64,000 nt of DNA, taken from contig NZ_JACFRN010000001.1 of assembly GCF_016100975.1 (NCBI RefSeq), positions 1 to 64,000 on the forward strand. Reading direction: 5' to 3'. The notes below the pieces were generated by a model, which saw only the letters and a program-made list of their open reading frames with translations, had not been told where the DNA came from and did no database searches. The stretch comes from Lactobacillus sp. W8174 (GTDB taxonomy: Bacteria > Bacillota > Bacilli > Lactobacillales > Lactobacillaceae). Positions 42,839 to 50,298 of this stretch are shown here, one piece after another (the stretch's first letter is position 1; each line of letters begins with the position of its first letter). The translations under genes and the position numbers were made by a program.

Positions 42839-43255
42839 ATGTCTACTACAAGTTTTAATCAATACAGATTTAAAGGTTTTAAATTTCAAGATCAATCACA
42901 GAAATATTGGGATTTCAAGGATCAGGTTAATGATGATGAAAGCAAAGTCTTAATCAGAATTAACCGTGACAATGTTTTCAGCTACGTCAACTATAATAAT
43001 GGCTGGAGAAACTACGTACTAAAACTAGATCGTAACCACTGCATGTTTCTTAAGAATTGGCAATACTTCGATGGCTACTATGGCACTTATGTTGTTTTAG
43101 ATAAAAAATACTTCAAAGTTGCAGATGCTAGAGAACCGTTTGACGATATGGCAAGTGATGGTGATATGGAAACTTGGGATGATGCATTAAAAATAGCTAA
43201 AGCACAACAAAAAATGATCAGCGAAGATAATTTAGTTTTAGTAGTTAAAAATTAG
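42839..43255 (+). CDS. Hypothetical moron protein
   Basis: 138 residues starting MSTTSFNQYRFKGF, with AAGAAAGGA upstream. Aromatic-rich and charged (SYVNYNNGWRNYVLKLDR, NWQYFDGYYGTYVVLDKKYF). No family is recognised. It has its own consensus promoter and lies after the lysis module, which is typical of genes expressed from the prophage (lysogenic conversion). Confidence 0.7.
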   Translation: MSTTSFNQYRFKGFKFQDQSQKYWDFKDQVNDDESKVLIRINRDNVFSYVNYNNGWRNYVLKLDRNHCMFLKNWQYFDGYYGTYVVLDKKYFKVADAREPFDDMASDGDMETWDDALKIAKAQQKMISEDNLVLVVKN

Positions 43256-43266
43256 GAGATGACTTA

Positions 43267-43458
43267 ATGGGCAAATTAAGCGAGGCAAGAATTAAGGCTA
43301 ATAAGAAATGGGACGCTAATCACCGCGAGAGAGCAGCTTATATTAATAAGAGGTCTGCTGCTAAAAACTTTATTCTTAAATTAGCCACTCAAGAAGATCT
43401 GAATAGTATGGGAGAATATATCGAAGAAAGAAAAAAATATCTTCAAAAAAGAGAATAA
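43267..43458 (+). CDS. Small RHH-like regulator candidate
   Basis: 63 residues with TTAGGAG upstream, 11 bp after the previous stop. SEARIKANKKWDANHRERA followed by YINKRSAAKNFILKLATQED and a C-terminal helix resembles short ribbon-helix-helix-like DNA-binding proteins common in Firmicutes phages and plasmids. As it lies between two nearly identical promoters, autoregulation of both is a reasonable guess. A toxin-antitoxin pairing with the upstream gene is also conceivable but unsupported. Confidence 0.6.
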   Translation: MGKLSEARIKANKKWDANHRERAAYINKRSAAKNFILKLATQEDLNSMGEYIEERKKYLQKRE

Positions 43459-43464
43459 TTTTAG

Positions 43465-43492
43465 TTGACATGTACCCTTTTAGGTGTATAAT
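43465..43492 (+). promoter_or_regulatory. Strong moron promoter, copy 2
   Basis: TTGACA at 43465 and TATAAT at 43487 with the same 16-bp spacer as the copy at 42772. The surrounding 63 bp (43461-43523) match copy 1 except for one base. It drives the broken gene at 43533 and the gene at 43832. Confidence 0.9.
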
Positions 43493-43532
43493 ATAATTAT
43501 AAAGTTAAGGAAATAAGAAAGGAAATTTTAAA

Positions 43533-43826
43533 ATGAAAAATTAAGAATTAAGAACAATTAGTAAGAAATACGCAGATGAGATTAATGAATATGTTGCTGA
43601 CTACGGTTTAAATGATGCCGATCAGAGAGATGTAATAACCATTTTCGATGATGACTCTAAAAACTATCCTTCAGGTCAGCGTGTTGATGTTACCTTCAAG
43701 ATGAACACTGAAGGCGATGGCTTACCTCAAGAATTTGATATGAGCGAGATTGGGACACGTGACCTGAATTTGAAGAATAATAATTTATCAGCACTAATTG
43801 ACGAATACACAGATACTATCAGGTAA
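43533..43826 (+). pseudogene. Moron gene with a TAA stop at codon 4
   Basis: Behind AAGAAAGGA the ATG at 43533 reads M-K-N then TAA (43542-43544). The same frame then stays open for 93 codons (ELRTISKKYADEINEYVADY to DEYTDTIR) and ends at 43826. A single change from CAA to TAA would explain it. No suitable in-frame start codon follows early on. The conserved frame, promoter and ribosome-binding site indicate a recent loss, or a sequencing error. No family is recognised. Confidence 0.8.
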
Positions 43827-43831
43827 TATCA

Positions 43832-44119
43832 ATGTACTACTCTTTCGACTCCAACAGCTTGATTAACGAAATAGAAAAAGATATTGCTGAATTCGGCAAT
43901 ACTGATGTTTGGGCATATTGGAAGGTAATGGAGAATGGTCAGGAAATATATTTCGACTATTTTCCAGTCAACGAACCTGACGAAATAGGAAATCCTGAGT
44001 ACATGTCAATTGAAAACTTTGATAAAGAAGTCGCAAAAACTTATCCTAATTTTTTAAGAAAGAAGATTAAGGCAAAAGATCTTCTGGAGATTTTTAAAAA
44101 AGAAAACGAAACCATATAA
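43832..44119 (+). CDS. Hypothetical moron protein
   Basis: 95 residues starting 5 bp after the broken gene (MYYSFDSNSLINEIEKDIAE). Acidic, with WAYWKVMENGQEIYFDYFPV. There is no strong ribosome-binding site, so it probably depended on coupling with the upstream gene, which is now interrupted. No family is recognised. A terminator follows at 44122. Confidence 0.65.
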   Translation: MYYSFDSNSLINEIEKDIAEFGNTDVWAYWKVMENGQEIYFDYFPVNEPDEIGNPEYMSIENFDKEVAKTYPNFLRKKIKAKDLLEIFKKENETI

Positions 44120-44121
44120 AG

Positions 44122-44156
44122 CCGTCCTACTTAACCGCTAGGACGGTTATTTATTT
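44122..44156 (+). terminator. Intrinsic terminator after moron block
   Basis: CCGTCCTA/TAGGACGG, a perfect 8-bp stem, is followed by TTATTTATTT. Confidence 0.75.
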
Positions 44157-44241
44157 GTCTAAAAAATATTTAAAGCCTTTAGAATTGCGCTCTCAGCACT
44201 ATCATTTTATAATAAAAGCAAACAAATGTTTGGTGGTCAAA

Positions 44242-44600
44242 ATGAAAAATAATTTTAACGATACGGTCAACAATTTTTTTAAGAACTATCAAGACAGAGG
44301 TATGAAAAAGTGGCAAGGATTCATGCTTAGTGACCACATAGCTGCTCTTAATCGTGACAAAGAAAACAATGCCAAAGTATATACCGAAAAAGAAACTATG
44401 TCTGAGGTAGAGATTAGCCAGGTATTGTTGCAGGCATTTGCAAATAATAAGGTGGTTTCTGTACAGCTCAAGGAAAAACTCTGGACAAGAAGATACAGCC
44501 CGACATTGTGGGGTTGGTAAAAAGATACAATGGTGATAAAATAGTTATAGGTGATACAGAAGTTGAGCTAAGTAATATTAACAATATTGAGATAAGGTAA
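44242..44600 (+). pseudogene. YolD-like gene with a one-base frameshift
   Basis: The ATG at 44242 (GGTGG upstream) opens a YolD-like protein: DRGMKKWQGFMLSDHIAALN is the family's hallmark. The frame then runs into KEKLWTRRYSPTLWGW and stops at 44520. Shifting by one base at the A5 run (44474-44478) restores a sensible C-terminus (KTLDKKIQPDIVGLVKRYNG, then EVELSNINNIEIR) ending at 44600. Loss of one A from an A6 run explains this. YolD-like genes often accompany Y-family polymerases, but none is present here. Confidence 0.8.
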
Positions 44601-44617
44601 CTTGATATTTGGCAATG

Positions 44618-44637
44618 TTCGCTAAAATGTTCGCCAA
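44618..44637 (+). promoter_or_regulatory. Candidate integrase arm-type sites (right pair)
   Basis: GTTCGCTAA at 44618 and GTTCGCCAA at 44629 are 11 bp apart in the same orientation as the pair at 2002/2013 beside attL. They lie about 103 bp inside attR. The arm-site role is inferred. Confidence 0.55.
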
Positions 44638-44739
44638 CTTCATATTTAACAGTTTTTATCATCTTAAAAATTATGGAACATTACTAATAAATAGGGAAAT
44701 AAATTCTATAATTTCCAACAATTTTAGCTATTTGCGCCC

Positions 44740-44750
44740 TCACACTCCGC
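44740..44750 (+). other. attR core (prophage right junction)
   Basis: CTCACACTCCG repeats the 3' end of tRNA-Ser (1942-1952). The sequence before it is not tRNA-like, so this is the bacterial half-site left after integration. It is followed by the host hairpin terminator at 44764. Confidence 0.85.
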
Positions 44751-44763
44751 TAATAGTAATAAG

Positions 44764-44797
44764 AAGCTTGTAATATCAATTGTTACAAGCTTTTATT
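44764..44797 (+). terminator. Displaced host terminator of the rrn-tRNA operon
   Basis: AAGCTTGTAA/TTACAAGCTT, a perfect 10-bp stem, is followed by TTATT. It lies 14 bp after attR, where the tRNA-Ser operon terminator would sit in an unlysogenised chromosome. Confidence 0.75.
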
Positions 44798-44835
44798 ATG
44801 CTTTCGCACGGCATAAAAGTATAAAAAATAAAAAG

Positions 44836-44967
44836 CTAAATATTTAATTCCCTAATTGAATTAGTGACATCAATTTTATTTTGATCATTTAGATGAGTAT
44901 AAATGTCTAAAGTCATCTTAATATCTTCATGTCCCATTAGCATTTGAACTGTTTTTGGTTTTATGTC
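44836..44967 (-). pseudogene. C-terminal remnant of a second tyrosine recombinase
   Basis: On the - strand 43 codons read DIKPKTVQMLMGHEDIKMTL, then DIYTHLND, ending at the TAG at 44836. This is the end of an integrase catalytic domain with the GH and the tyrosine nucleophile (Y in DIYTHL). It is cut off upstream where IS30-like sequence begins. It is not a copy of the prophage integrase (GHANMSIT), so it records an earlier element at the same tRNA. Confidence 0.85.
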
Positions 44968-45438
44968 CTAAAACTAAGTCGAACTCCCAGTGGCCGAATT
45001 TGCGCCGCTGGCTAAGGCTCGACCTGCACAGGCATCAAGCGAGCAGCCTTGCTTGAAGAAGTGCGTTTCAACGTACTTAATGAAGCGGGTTTTAGCTAGA
45101 AAAGCTTGTTTACGGTCGCAGTTTAAGCGCCTTATCTGGTAGCGTCTTTGCGCTGCCTGGGCATCGTAGCGGTACCGTTTGCCGTGATACAAAGAAATTT
45201 GGCCGCGTTCAAGCTCGTACTTGACCCTGGTGGGCGAACAGTTGAGGGCACGGGCAATTTGACGCAGGGACTGGCCTTGGCTGCGTAAAACTTGGATAAT
45301 TACGCGGTCTTGCAAAGCAAGATGTTGGCCCTTTTGGTGACTAGATATGGAAGAATTAAGCGAGTTCATTGGAGACTTCTTTCTAGAATTAGGTTGGTAA
45401 TTACATTCTATCAGAGAAGTCCAATGGACTTTTTTCAT
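44968..45438 (-). pseudogene. IS30-family transposase remnant with internal deletion
   Basis: The N-terminal helix-turn-helix half is present (LALQDRVIIQVLRSQGQSLR, QIARALNCSPTRVKYELERG, then CSLDACAGRAL). After that the frame breaks. In another frame RRKFGHWEFDLVLG, the first DDE motif of IS30 transposases, follows directly and then stops at the integrase remnant. About a hundred codons between these motifs and the whole C-terminus are missing. The stretch looks richer in G+C than its surroundings, suggesting transfer from another lactobacillus. The right IS end is not certain. Confidence 0.8.
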
Positions 45439-45540
45439 TTTCTAATCAGCGCAAGTGTTCAACTTCATTTTACAATTTACCTTCAAGAAAAATAATAACT
45501 ATGATTATGCAACACGAAGTAGGAAGGAAGCGGAGTAAAA

Positions 45541-45804
45541 TTGAAGGCTAGTGAGAAAGAAGCAATTAATGTTTTAAAGAGAGCATTTAAATCTAAAGAT
45601 CTTTATATATATACATTTACCATTCAAGATTATTTTGCAGATGAAACAGATCAACTAGCAATAGATAATCCTAGTATGGAAGACGATTTAAATGACGTAA
45701 TTCCTGAATTTACAGAAGCATACGATGAGACGAAAAAAGATATCTGGCTCAACGATTTGAAAAAGATTATTAAAAAAGCAGAATTATTGATAAAAAATGA
45801 GTAG
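45541..45804 (+). CDS. Hypothetical acidic protein
   Basis: 87 residues from a TTG start with AAGGAAGCGGAG upstream. Helical and acidic (YTFTIQDYFADETDQLAIDN, NDVIPEFTEAYDETKKDIW). No family is recognised. It stands alone between the IS remnant and a non-coding stretch, possibly cargo of the earlier integrated element. Confidence 0.6.
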   Translation: MKASEKEAINVLKRAFKSKDLYIYTFTIQDYFADETDQLAIDNPSMEDDLNDVIPEFTEAYDETKKDIWLNDLKKIIKKAELLIKNE

Positions 45805-46463
45805 CAAATTTAATATTGCTATTAAAAGAATACAGATTTCAATTCTTCTGTGAATATTGAGTAAAATTGGTATTTTATTACAAGAAAATAATAGGAATAT
45901 TTTTTCATTTAAAAACCTGGTAGCAGCTTTTCGATTAGATAAATTAGAGAGCATTGAGATTGCAAAACTTAAAACCAATTTTTTATAAAAAGGCTTGTTG
46001 ATTTTTATTATTGCTTAATTTCATGTCCTTTAATTCCTACTTTTTCAAAAGGTAAAAAAGTATCACATATTAACAGATTTAGCTTTTGCCTAAACACTAT
46101 ATACTTGTTCCGTCCAAATAAACGGCATACATTTTGTGACATAGGCTGGAAATTTTATTTTATAAAAAGAAAAAAATTTTCTATCTATAAAATAAGCTAA
46201 CAAGAAAGAATATAGATGCAGATTAAAATATTGTATTTTTTGCATAAACTGTATAAAAAATTCTATCGCAAATTTAACTAAATATTTCATGGAAAGTCTC
46301 TTTTGGGAGGAGCTATTTCATATTGAGTCTATTCAGAAATAACGTTATTCTGTGAATTTTTAAAAACGAAAATTGCAATTTTAAGTTGCACTTTCTTGCT
46401 TGTTTGACAGATTTCAAAAGAAAATAGAACTAAAATTATATAAAATCAATATGGAGGTTAATC
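45805..46463. other. Gene-poor AT-rich stretch
   Basis: No convincing gene is seen. A 66-codon - strand frame (46090-46290) is hydrophobic but lacks a ribosome-binding site. A good GGGAGGAG site at 46311 precedes only a 10-codon frame. The stretch looks like decayed mobile-element DNA. Confidence 0.5.
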
Positions 46464-46676
46464 ATGGATCCGCACAAAATGACTTTACCAGAAATAATTG
46501 CCAATTTTCGTGCAAGAAATGTTACATTTACACTTAAAGATGGGAGTAAGAAAACTATTTTTGTTGAAGAAATCGAGAATGAAGATGATGACCAGCCGGA
46601 ACTGATCTTTATGGCTGCAGGTGATAATCCTCAAGATATATGGATTTCAGATGTAGTAAGTGCAGAGCCGGAGTAG
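46464..46676 (+). CDS. Hypothetical small protein
   Basis: 70 residues with ATGGAGG upstream (MDPHKMTLPEIIANFRARNV). The middle, TFTLKDGSKKTIFVEEIENE, suggests a small beta barrel of the kind seen in plasmid and phage accessory proteins. No family is recognised. It is the last gene before the tRNA block. Confidence 0.62.
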   Translation: MDPHKMTLPEIIANFRARNVTFTLKDGSKKTIFVEEIENEDDDQPELIFMAAGDNPQDIWISDVVSAEPE

Positions 46677-46978
46677 ACTAAACATATAGTAACTGATTTG
46701 GATGAAATTAAATAATTTAAGTAAACCGTATTTGGTTTTATAGTGAGCTAAAGGAATTAAATCTTTTTAGGATAAAGTGAAGCCTTGCTTTAATAATAAA
46801 AATTAAATTACAGATAGTTGTTATTAAGTTCAAACTAATAAACCATTTTTAAATAACATATTTATAGGTATTAAAATTTTAATTATTGAACTAATCAAGC
46901 AAAAATTTCAAAAAAATGTAGACATAAATAGAAACTTATGCTAAATTATTAAGAGTGGTCGAGAGATGACAACAAAAT
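46677..46978. other. Intergenic stretch before tRNA-Val with a likely promoter
   Basis: No gene is seen in these 302 bases. A promoter-like pair TAGACA (46919-46924) and TAAATT (46942-46947) with a 17-bp spacer lies just ahead of tRNA-Val and is the probable tRNA promoter. Confidence 0.55.
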
Positions 46979-47051
46979 GGAGGATTAGCTCAGCTGGGAG
47001 AGCATCTGCCTTACAAGCAGGAGGTCACAGGTTCGAGCCCTGTATCCTCCA
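46979..47051 (+). tRNA. tRNA-Val (anticodon TAC), copy 1
   Basis: 73 nt with acceptor GGAGGAT/ATCCTCC, D-arm AGCTCAGCTGGGAGAGC, anticodon loop CTTACAA and T-loop TTCGAGC. Identical to the copy at 47247. It has its own terminator directly after. Confidence 0.96.
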
Positions 47052-47052
47052 T

Positions 47053-47096
47053 AATGATGGTGGTGTGAAGGGAAGTTCGCGCCGCCATTATTTATT
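47053..47096 (+). terminator. Terminator after tRNA-Val copy 1
   Basis: A 17-bp helix rich in GU pairs (AATGATGGTGGTGTGAA with TTCGCGCCGCCATTATT) is followed by TATTG. It separates the first tRNA-Val from the tRNA-Glu/Val pair. Confidence 0.7.
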
Positions 47097-47170
47097 GATT
47101 TAATAAATTGAATCCTTGCATTTTCTTTCAGAATAGGTATACTATTGAATGTGCTTTGATTCAGAATAAT

Positions 47171-47242
47171 GACCCGTTGGTCAAGTGGTTAAGACATCGC
47201 CCTTTCACGGCGGTAACATGGGTTCAAATCCCGTACGGGTCA
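47171..47242 (+). tRNA. tRNA-Glu (anticodon TTC)
   Basis: 72 nt with acceptor GACCCGT/ACGGGTC, anticodon loop CTTTCAC and T-loop TTCAAAT. It sits 4 bp before the second tRNA-Val, so the two are cotranscribed. Confidence 0.96.
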
Positions 47243-47246
47243 CTTT

Positions 47247-47319
47247 GGAGGATTAGCTCAGCTGGGAGAGCATCTGCCTTACAAGCAGGAGGTCACAGGT
47301 TCGAGCCCTGTATCCTCCA
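47247..47319 (+). tRNA. tRNA-Val (anticodon TAC), copy 2
   Basis: Identical over all 73 nt to the copy at 46979. It is followed by a GCTACCG/CGGTAGC terminator at 47330. Confidence 0.96.
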
Positions 47320-47329
47320 TCGTTCTATG

Positions 47330-47357
47330 GCTACCGAACATGCGGTAGCTTTTTTTA
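47330..47357 (+). terminator. Terminator after tRNA-Glu/tRNA-Val
   Basis: GCTACCG/CGGTAGC, a perfect 7-bp stem, is followed by T7. Confidence 0.85.
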
Positions 47358-47400
47358 TTATCAATGTATATATAAGAACATAGAACGAAAATTTTAAAAA

Positions 47401-47475
47401 ATCGGTTCAAGTCCTGAGAGGATCCTTAAGTGGAGATGCCTTGTAACCGAATAGCTATTGTCTATAGGGGGACTA
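47401..47475 (+). promoter_or_regulatory. SAM-III (SMK box) riboswitch upstream of metK
   Basis: TCGGTTCAAG pairs with CTTGTAACCGA around an inner TCCT/AGGA hairpin, and the conserved GATGCCTTGTAACCGA block is present. The metK Shine-Dalgarno (GGGGG at 47467-47471) lies at the 3' end. In known SMK boxes SAM binding hides this site and blocks metK translation. The class is typical of Lactobacillales metK leaders. Confidence 0.88.
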
Positions 47476-47477
47476 AT

Positions 47478-48677
47478 ATGGAAAAACGTTTGTTTACTTC
47501 AGAATCTGTTTCTGAAGGTCATCCAGACAAGATTGCTGATCAGATTTCTGATGCAATTTTGGATGCTATTATTGCCAAAGACCCTCAAGCTCATGTAGCT
47601 TGTGAGACCATCGTCAATACTGGTATTGTCTATGTCTTTGGTGAAATATCAACTAGTGCTTATGTTGATATTCAAGGAATTGTTCGCAAGACAGTTTTGA
47701 GAATTGGCTATGATAAACCAGAACTTGGCTTTGATGGCAATAATTGCGCTGTCTTAATTGATATTGATGAACAATCACCTGATATTGCTCAAGGCGTTGA
47801 TCATTCTCTTGAAACGCGTGAAAATCAATCTGACGAAGATCAGCTTGATCAAATCGGGGCGGGAGATCAAGGCTTAATGTTTGGTTTTGCAATCAATGAA
47901 ACGCCTGAATTAATGCCTCTGCCTATTTCGCTTGCTCATCGCTTGATGAGACAGGTTGCTAAGCTACGCAAAGATGGTACTTTAACTTGGCTTAGACCCG
48001 ATGCTAAGGCAGAAGTGACTGTTGAATATGATGAAAAACAAAAACCAACACGTGTAGATACCGTTGTTATTTCAACACAGACCGATGATCAGGTTTCAAA
48101 CGAAGAGATTCGCCAAGCTATGATAGATTTGGCAATTAAAAAGGTAATACCTGCTAAATACCTTGATGAAAAGACCAAGTTTCTGATTAACCCATCAGGT
48201 CGCTTTGTTATTGGTGGACCTAAGGGTGATTCAGGACTGACTGGACGTAAAATTATTGTTGATACTTACGGTGGCTATGCTCGCCACGGTGGTGGTGCAT
48301 TTTCTGGAAAGGATCCGACAAAGGTTGACCGCAGTGCCAGTTATGCTGCCAGATATGTGGCTAAAAATATTGTTGCTGCAGGCTTGGCTGATCGCTGTGA
48401 AGTTCAATTAGCTTATGCAATTGGTGTTGCTCATCCAGTTTCAGTTATGGTTGATACTGCCGGAACAGGTAAAGCAAGTGACGAACTCTTAACAAAAGCA
48501 GTACGTAAAGTCTTTGACTTGCGCCCCGCGGGAATAATTAAAATGCTTAATTTAAGGCGGCCAATTTATGAGCAAACAGCAGCTTACGGACACTTTGGCA
48601 GAACAGATATTGATTTACCATGGGAGAAAACTGATAAAGTTCAAGATCTTTTAAATTTTGTTCATGAAAATAAATAA
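47478..48677 (+). CDS. metK: S-adenosylmethionine synthetase
   Basis: 399 residues from the ATG at 47478, 6 nt after GGGGG. The frame extends upstream to 47430, but that part lies in the riboswitch. Motifs [27 protein letters not shown] and [13 protein letters not shown] identify MetK, which makes SAM from methionine and ATP with release of phosphate and pyrophosphate. Its product feeds back on the leader. The length and ending ([16 protein letters not shown]) are normal. Confidence 0.98.
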   Translation: MEKRLFTSESVSEGHPDKIADQISDAILDAIIAKDPQAHVACETIVNTGIVYVFGEISTSAYVDIQGIVRKTVLRIGYDKPELGFDGNNCAVLIDIDEQSPDIAQGVDHSLETRENQSDEDQLDQIGAGDQGLMFGFAINETPELMPLPISLAHRLMRQVAKLRKDGTLTWLRPDAKAEVTVEYDEKQKPTRVDTVVISTQTDDQVSNEEIRQAMIDLAIKKVIPAKYLDEKTKFLINPSGRFVIGGPKGDSGLTGRKIIVDTYGGYARHGGGAFSGKDPTKVDRSASYAARYVAKNIVAAGLADRCEVQLAYAIGVAHPVSVMVDTAGTGKASDELLTKAVRKVFDLRPAGIIKMLNLRRPIYEQTAAYGHFGRTDIDLPWEKTDKVQDLLNFVHENK

Positions 48678-48706
48678 TTTTAGCAGCTAATGAAGGAGTT
48701 GTAATT

Positions 48707-50161
48707 GTGAAGAAGACAAATGTACGAGTAGTGATGATTGCGATTTTTATGACGACATTTATGACTGCCATCGAAGGTACAATCGTTTCTACTGCAATGC
48801 CGACAATTGTTTCTGATCTGAACGGATTGGAAATTATGAATTGGGTTGTTTCCATTTTTTTGTTTATGACTGCTGTATCAACTCCTTTATATGGCAAATT
48901 AGCTGACAGCTTTGGGCGTAAACCAATTTTTCTATTTGGAATAGCTCTTTTTGTGATTGGATCTGCTCTTTGCGGTCAGGCTCAGAATATGGTTGAATTA
49001 ATTTTATTCCGTGTTATTCAGGGTCTGGGTTCTGGAGCCGTTCAACCGGTGGCTATGACCATAATTGCAGATTTATACAGTCTGGAAAAAAGAACAAAAA
49101 TGCTGGGTCTAAATTCTGGTTTTTGGGGCGTAGCTTCAGTCATTGCTCCATTACTCGGTGGCTTTATCGTACAAAATCTTTCTTGGCATTGGGTTTTCTA
49201 CATTAATGTGCCAATTGGTATCATTGCACTTTTATTAGTTGTCTTTTTCTTAAATGAACCAAAGAATAAGCAAAAGACAAAGCTTGATGTTAAAGGAACA
49301 TTTTGGTTAGTTGTTTTGCTTTTAACCTTAATGTTTACACTACAAGATTTAGGTACTCTTAATCCTTTTATGCTTATTGCTTTAATTGTACTAATCATAG
49401 TCAGCGCAATTATCTTTTATCATGAAGAAAAGCGCGCGGATGATCCGATTATGCCACTGTCAATGCTCAAGGGCAAAGAGTTCTTGGCTGTTAATATGAT
49501 TACCCTGCTTGTTGCCGGAGTAGTTATTGGCTTTGAATTTTATATTCCAACCTGGATGCAGGGGATTAATGGTACTTCTGCTACTATTGCAGGTTTTGCC
49601 GTAACTCCAAGCTCTGTTATGTGGGTTGTGGGTTCATTTTTGATCGGTGGCATGTTGAGTCGCTGGGGTGTAAGAAAAACCTTCTTTGGATTGCTTACAA
49701 TCCTGCTGATTGCTGACTGCATGTTATTGCTTGTTCCTATTCATACTCCGTTTTGGGTCTTTTGTGTCATAGCAACTCTTAATGGCTTTTCCTTTGGTGG
49801 AGTTCTAACCGCTTCGCAAGTCAGGTCACAGGTTTTAGTTTCTAAAGAAAATATTGGTGTTGCCACTTCCTTTAACACTCTAATGAGGTATTTAGGTCAA
49901 ACTATGATGGTTTCCATTTTTGGTATTACTTTTAATACTGTCGTGGCACATCAACTTGCAAAACATCCGAATTTGACACAAGGCATGATGAACAAAATAG
50001 TTTCATCAGCTAAAGCCCAAGAACTATCTGCGAACTTAATTCCACAATTGAGACAAGTACTTTTTAGTGCTTTAAAAGGCGTTTACTTCGTTTCGCTTGT
50101 TGCTATAATAATATCTGTTATTTTTAACTGTATTTATAAAAGCAAAGAGAATACTAATTAA
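48707..50161 (+). CDS. MFS drug exporter, DHA2 (EmrB/QacA) type
   Basis: 484 residues from a GTG start with AAGGAG upstream. About 14 membrane helices are visible. Family motifs are TAIEGTIVSTAMPTIVSDL in helix 1, LADSFGRKPIFLFG (motif A) after helix 2 and FRVIQGLGSGAVQP (motif B). It probably expels drugs or metabolites by proton antiport; the substrate cannot be read from sequence. It is monocistronic with a terminator at 50180. Confidence 0.9.
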   Translation: MKKTNVRVVMIAIFMTTFMTAIEGTIVSTAMPTIVSDLNGLEIMNWVVSIFLFMTAVSTPLYGKLADSFGRKPIFLFGIALFVIGSALCGQAQNMVELILFRVIQGLGSGAVQPVAMTIIADLYSLEKRTKMLGLNSGFWGVASVIAPLLGGFIVQNLSWHWVFYINVPIGIIALLLVVFFLNEPKNKQKTKLDVKGTFWLVVLLLTLMFTLQDLGTLNPFMLIALIVLIIVSAIIFYHEEKRADDPIMPLSMLKGKEFLAVNMITLLVAGVVIGFEFYIPTWMQGINGTSATIAGFAVTPSSVMWVVGSFLIGGMLSRWGVRKTFFGLLTILLIADCMLLLVPIHTPFWVFCVIATLNGFSFGGVLTASQVRSQVLVSKENIGVATSFNTLMRYLGQTMMVSIFGITFNTVVAHQLAKHPNLTQGMMNKIVSSAKAQELSANLIPQLRQVLFSALKGVYFVSLVAIIISVIFNCIYKSKENTN

Positions 50162-50179
50162 TATTTAAATTTATAACAG

Positions 50180-50210
50180 ACCTGCCGGTTTATTTGCCAG
50201 CAGGTTTTTT
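50180..50210 (+). terminator. Terminator after MFS gene
   Basis: ACCTGCCGG/CCAGCAGGT (one mismatch) is followed by T6. Confidence 0.8.
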
Positions 50211-50298
50211 ATTTTAAAAATTTTTCATTAGTAGAAATATTTTGCCTTAAAAATTATAATAAGCAATATTAAACTTAATAAATAACTGGAGTAGAAAA

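Noticed and set aside
43267-43458. Toxin-antitoxin call for the 42839/43267 gene pair
   Set aside because: The small gene could be an antitoxin-like regulator, but the partner shows no toxin motif and the order alone is not enough.
44480-44520. Programmed frameshift in the YolD-like gene
   Set aside because: The sequence at the shift is not a standard X-XXY-YYZ slippery site, and the family is normally encoded in one frame, so a base loss is more likely.
45439-45475. Exact right terminal repeat of the IS30 remnant
   Set aside because: A plausible end (near TTCATTTTACAATTTA) is visible, but its partner end is deleted, so the boundary cannot be confirmed.
46090-46290. 66-codon hydrophobic frame on the - strand as a bacteriocin or membrane peptide
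   Set aside because: No ribosome-binding site, no leader motif and biased AT-rich composition make it likely spurious.
47108-47383. 91-codon frame across tRNA-Glu and tRNA-Val
   Set aside because: It is the translation of tRNA genes and spacers, with no ribosome-binding site.
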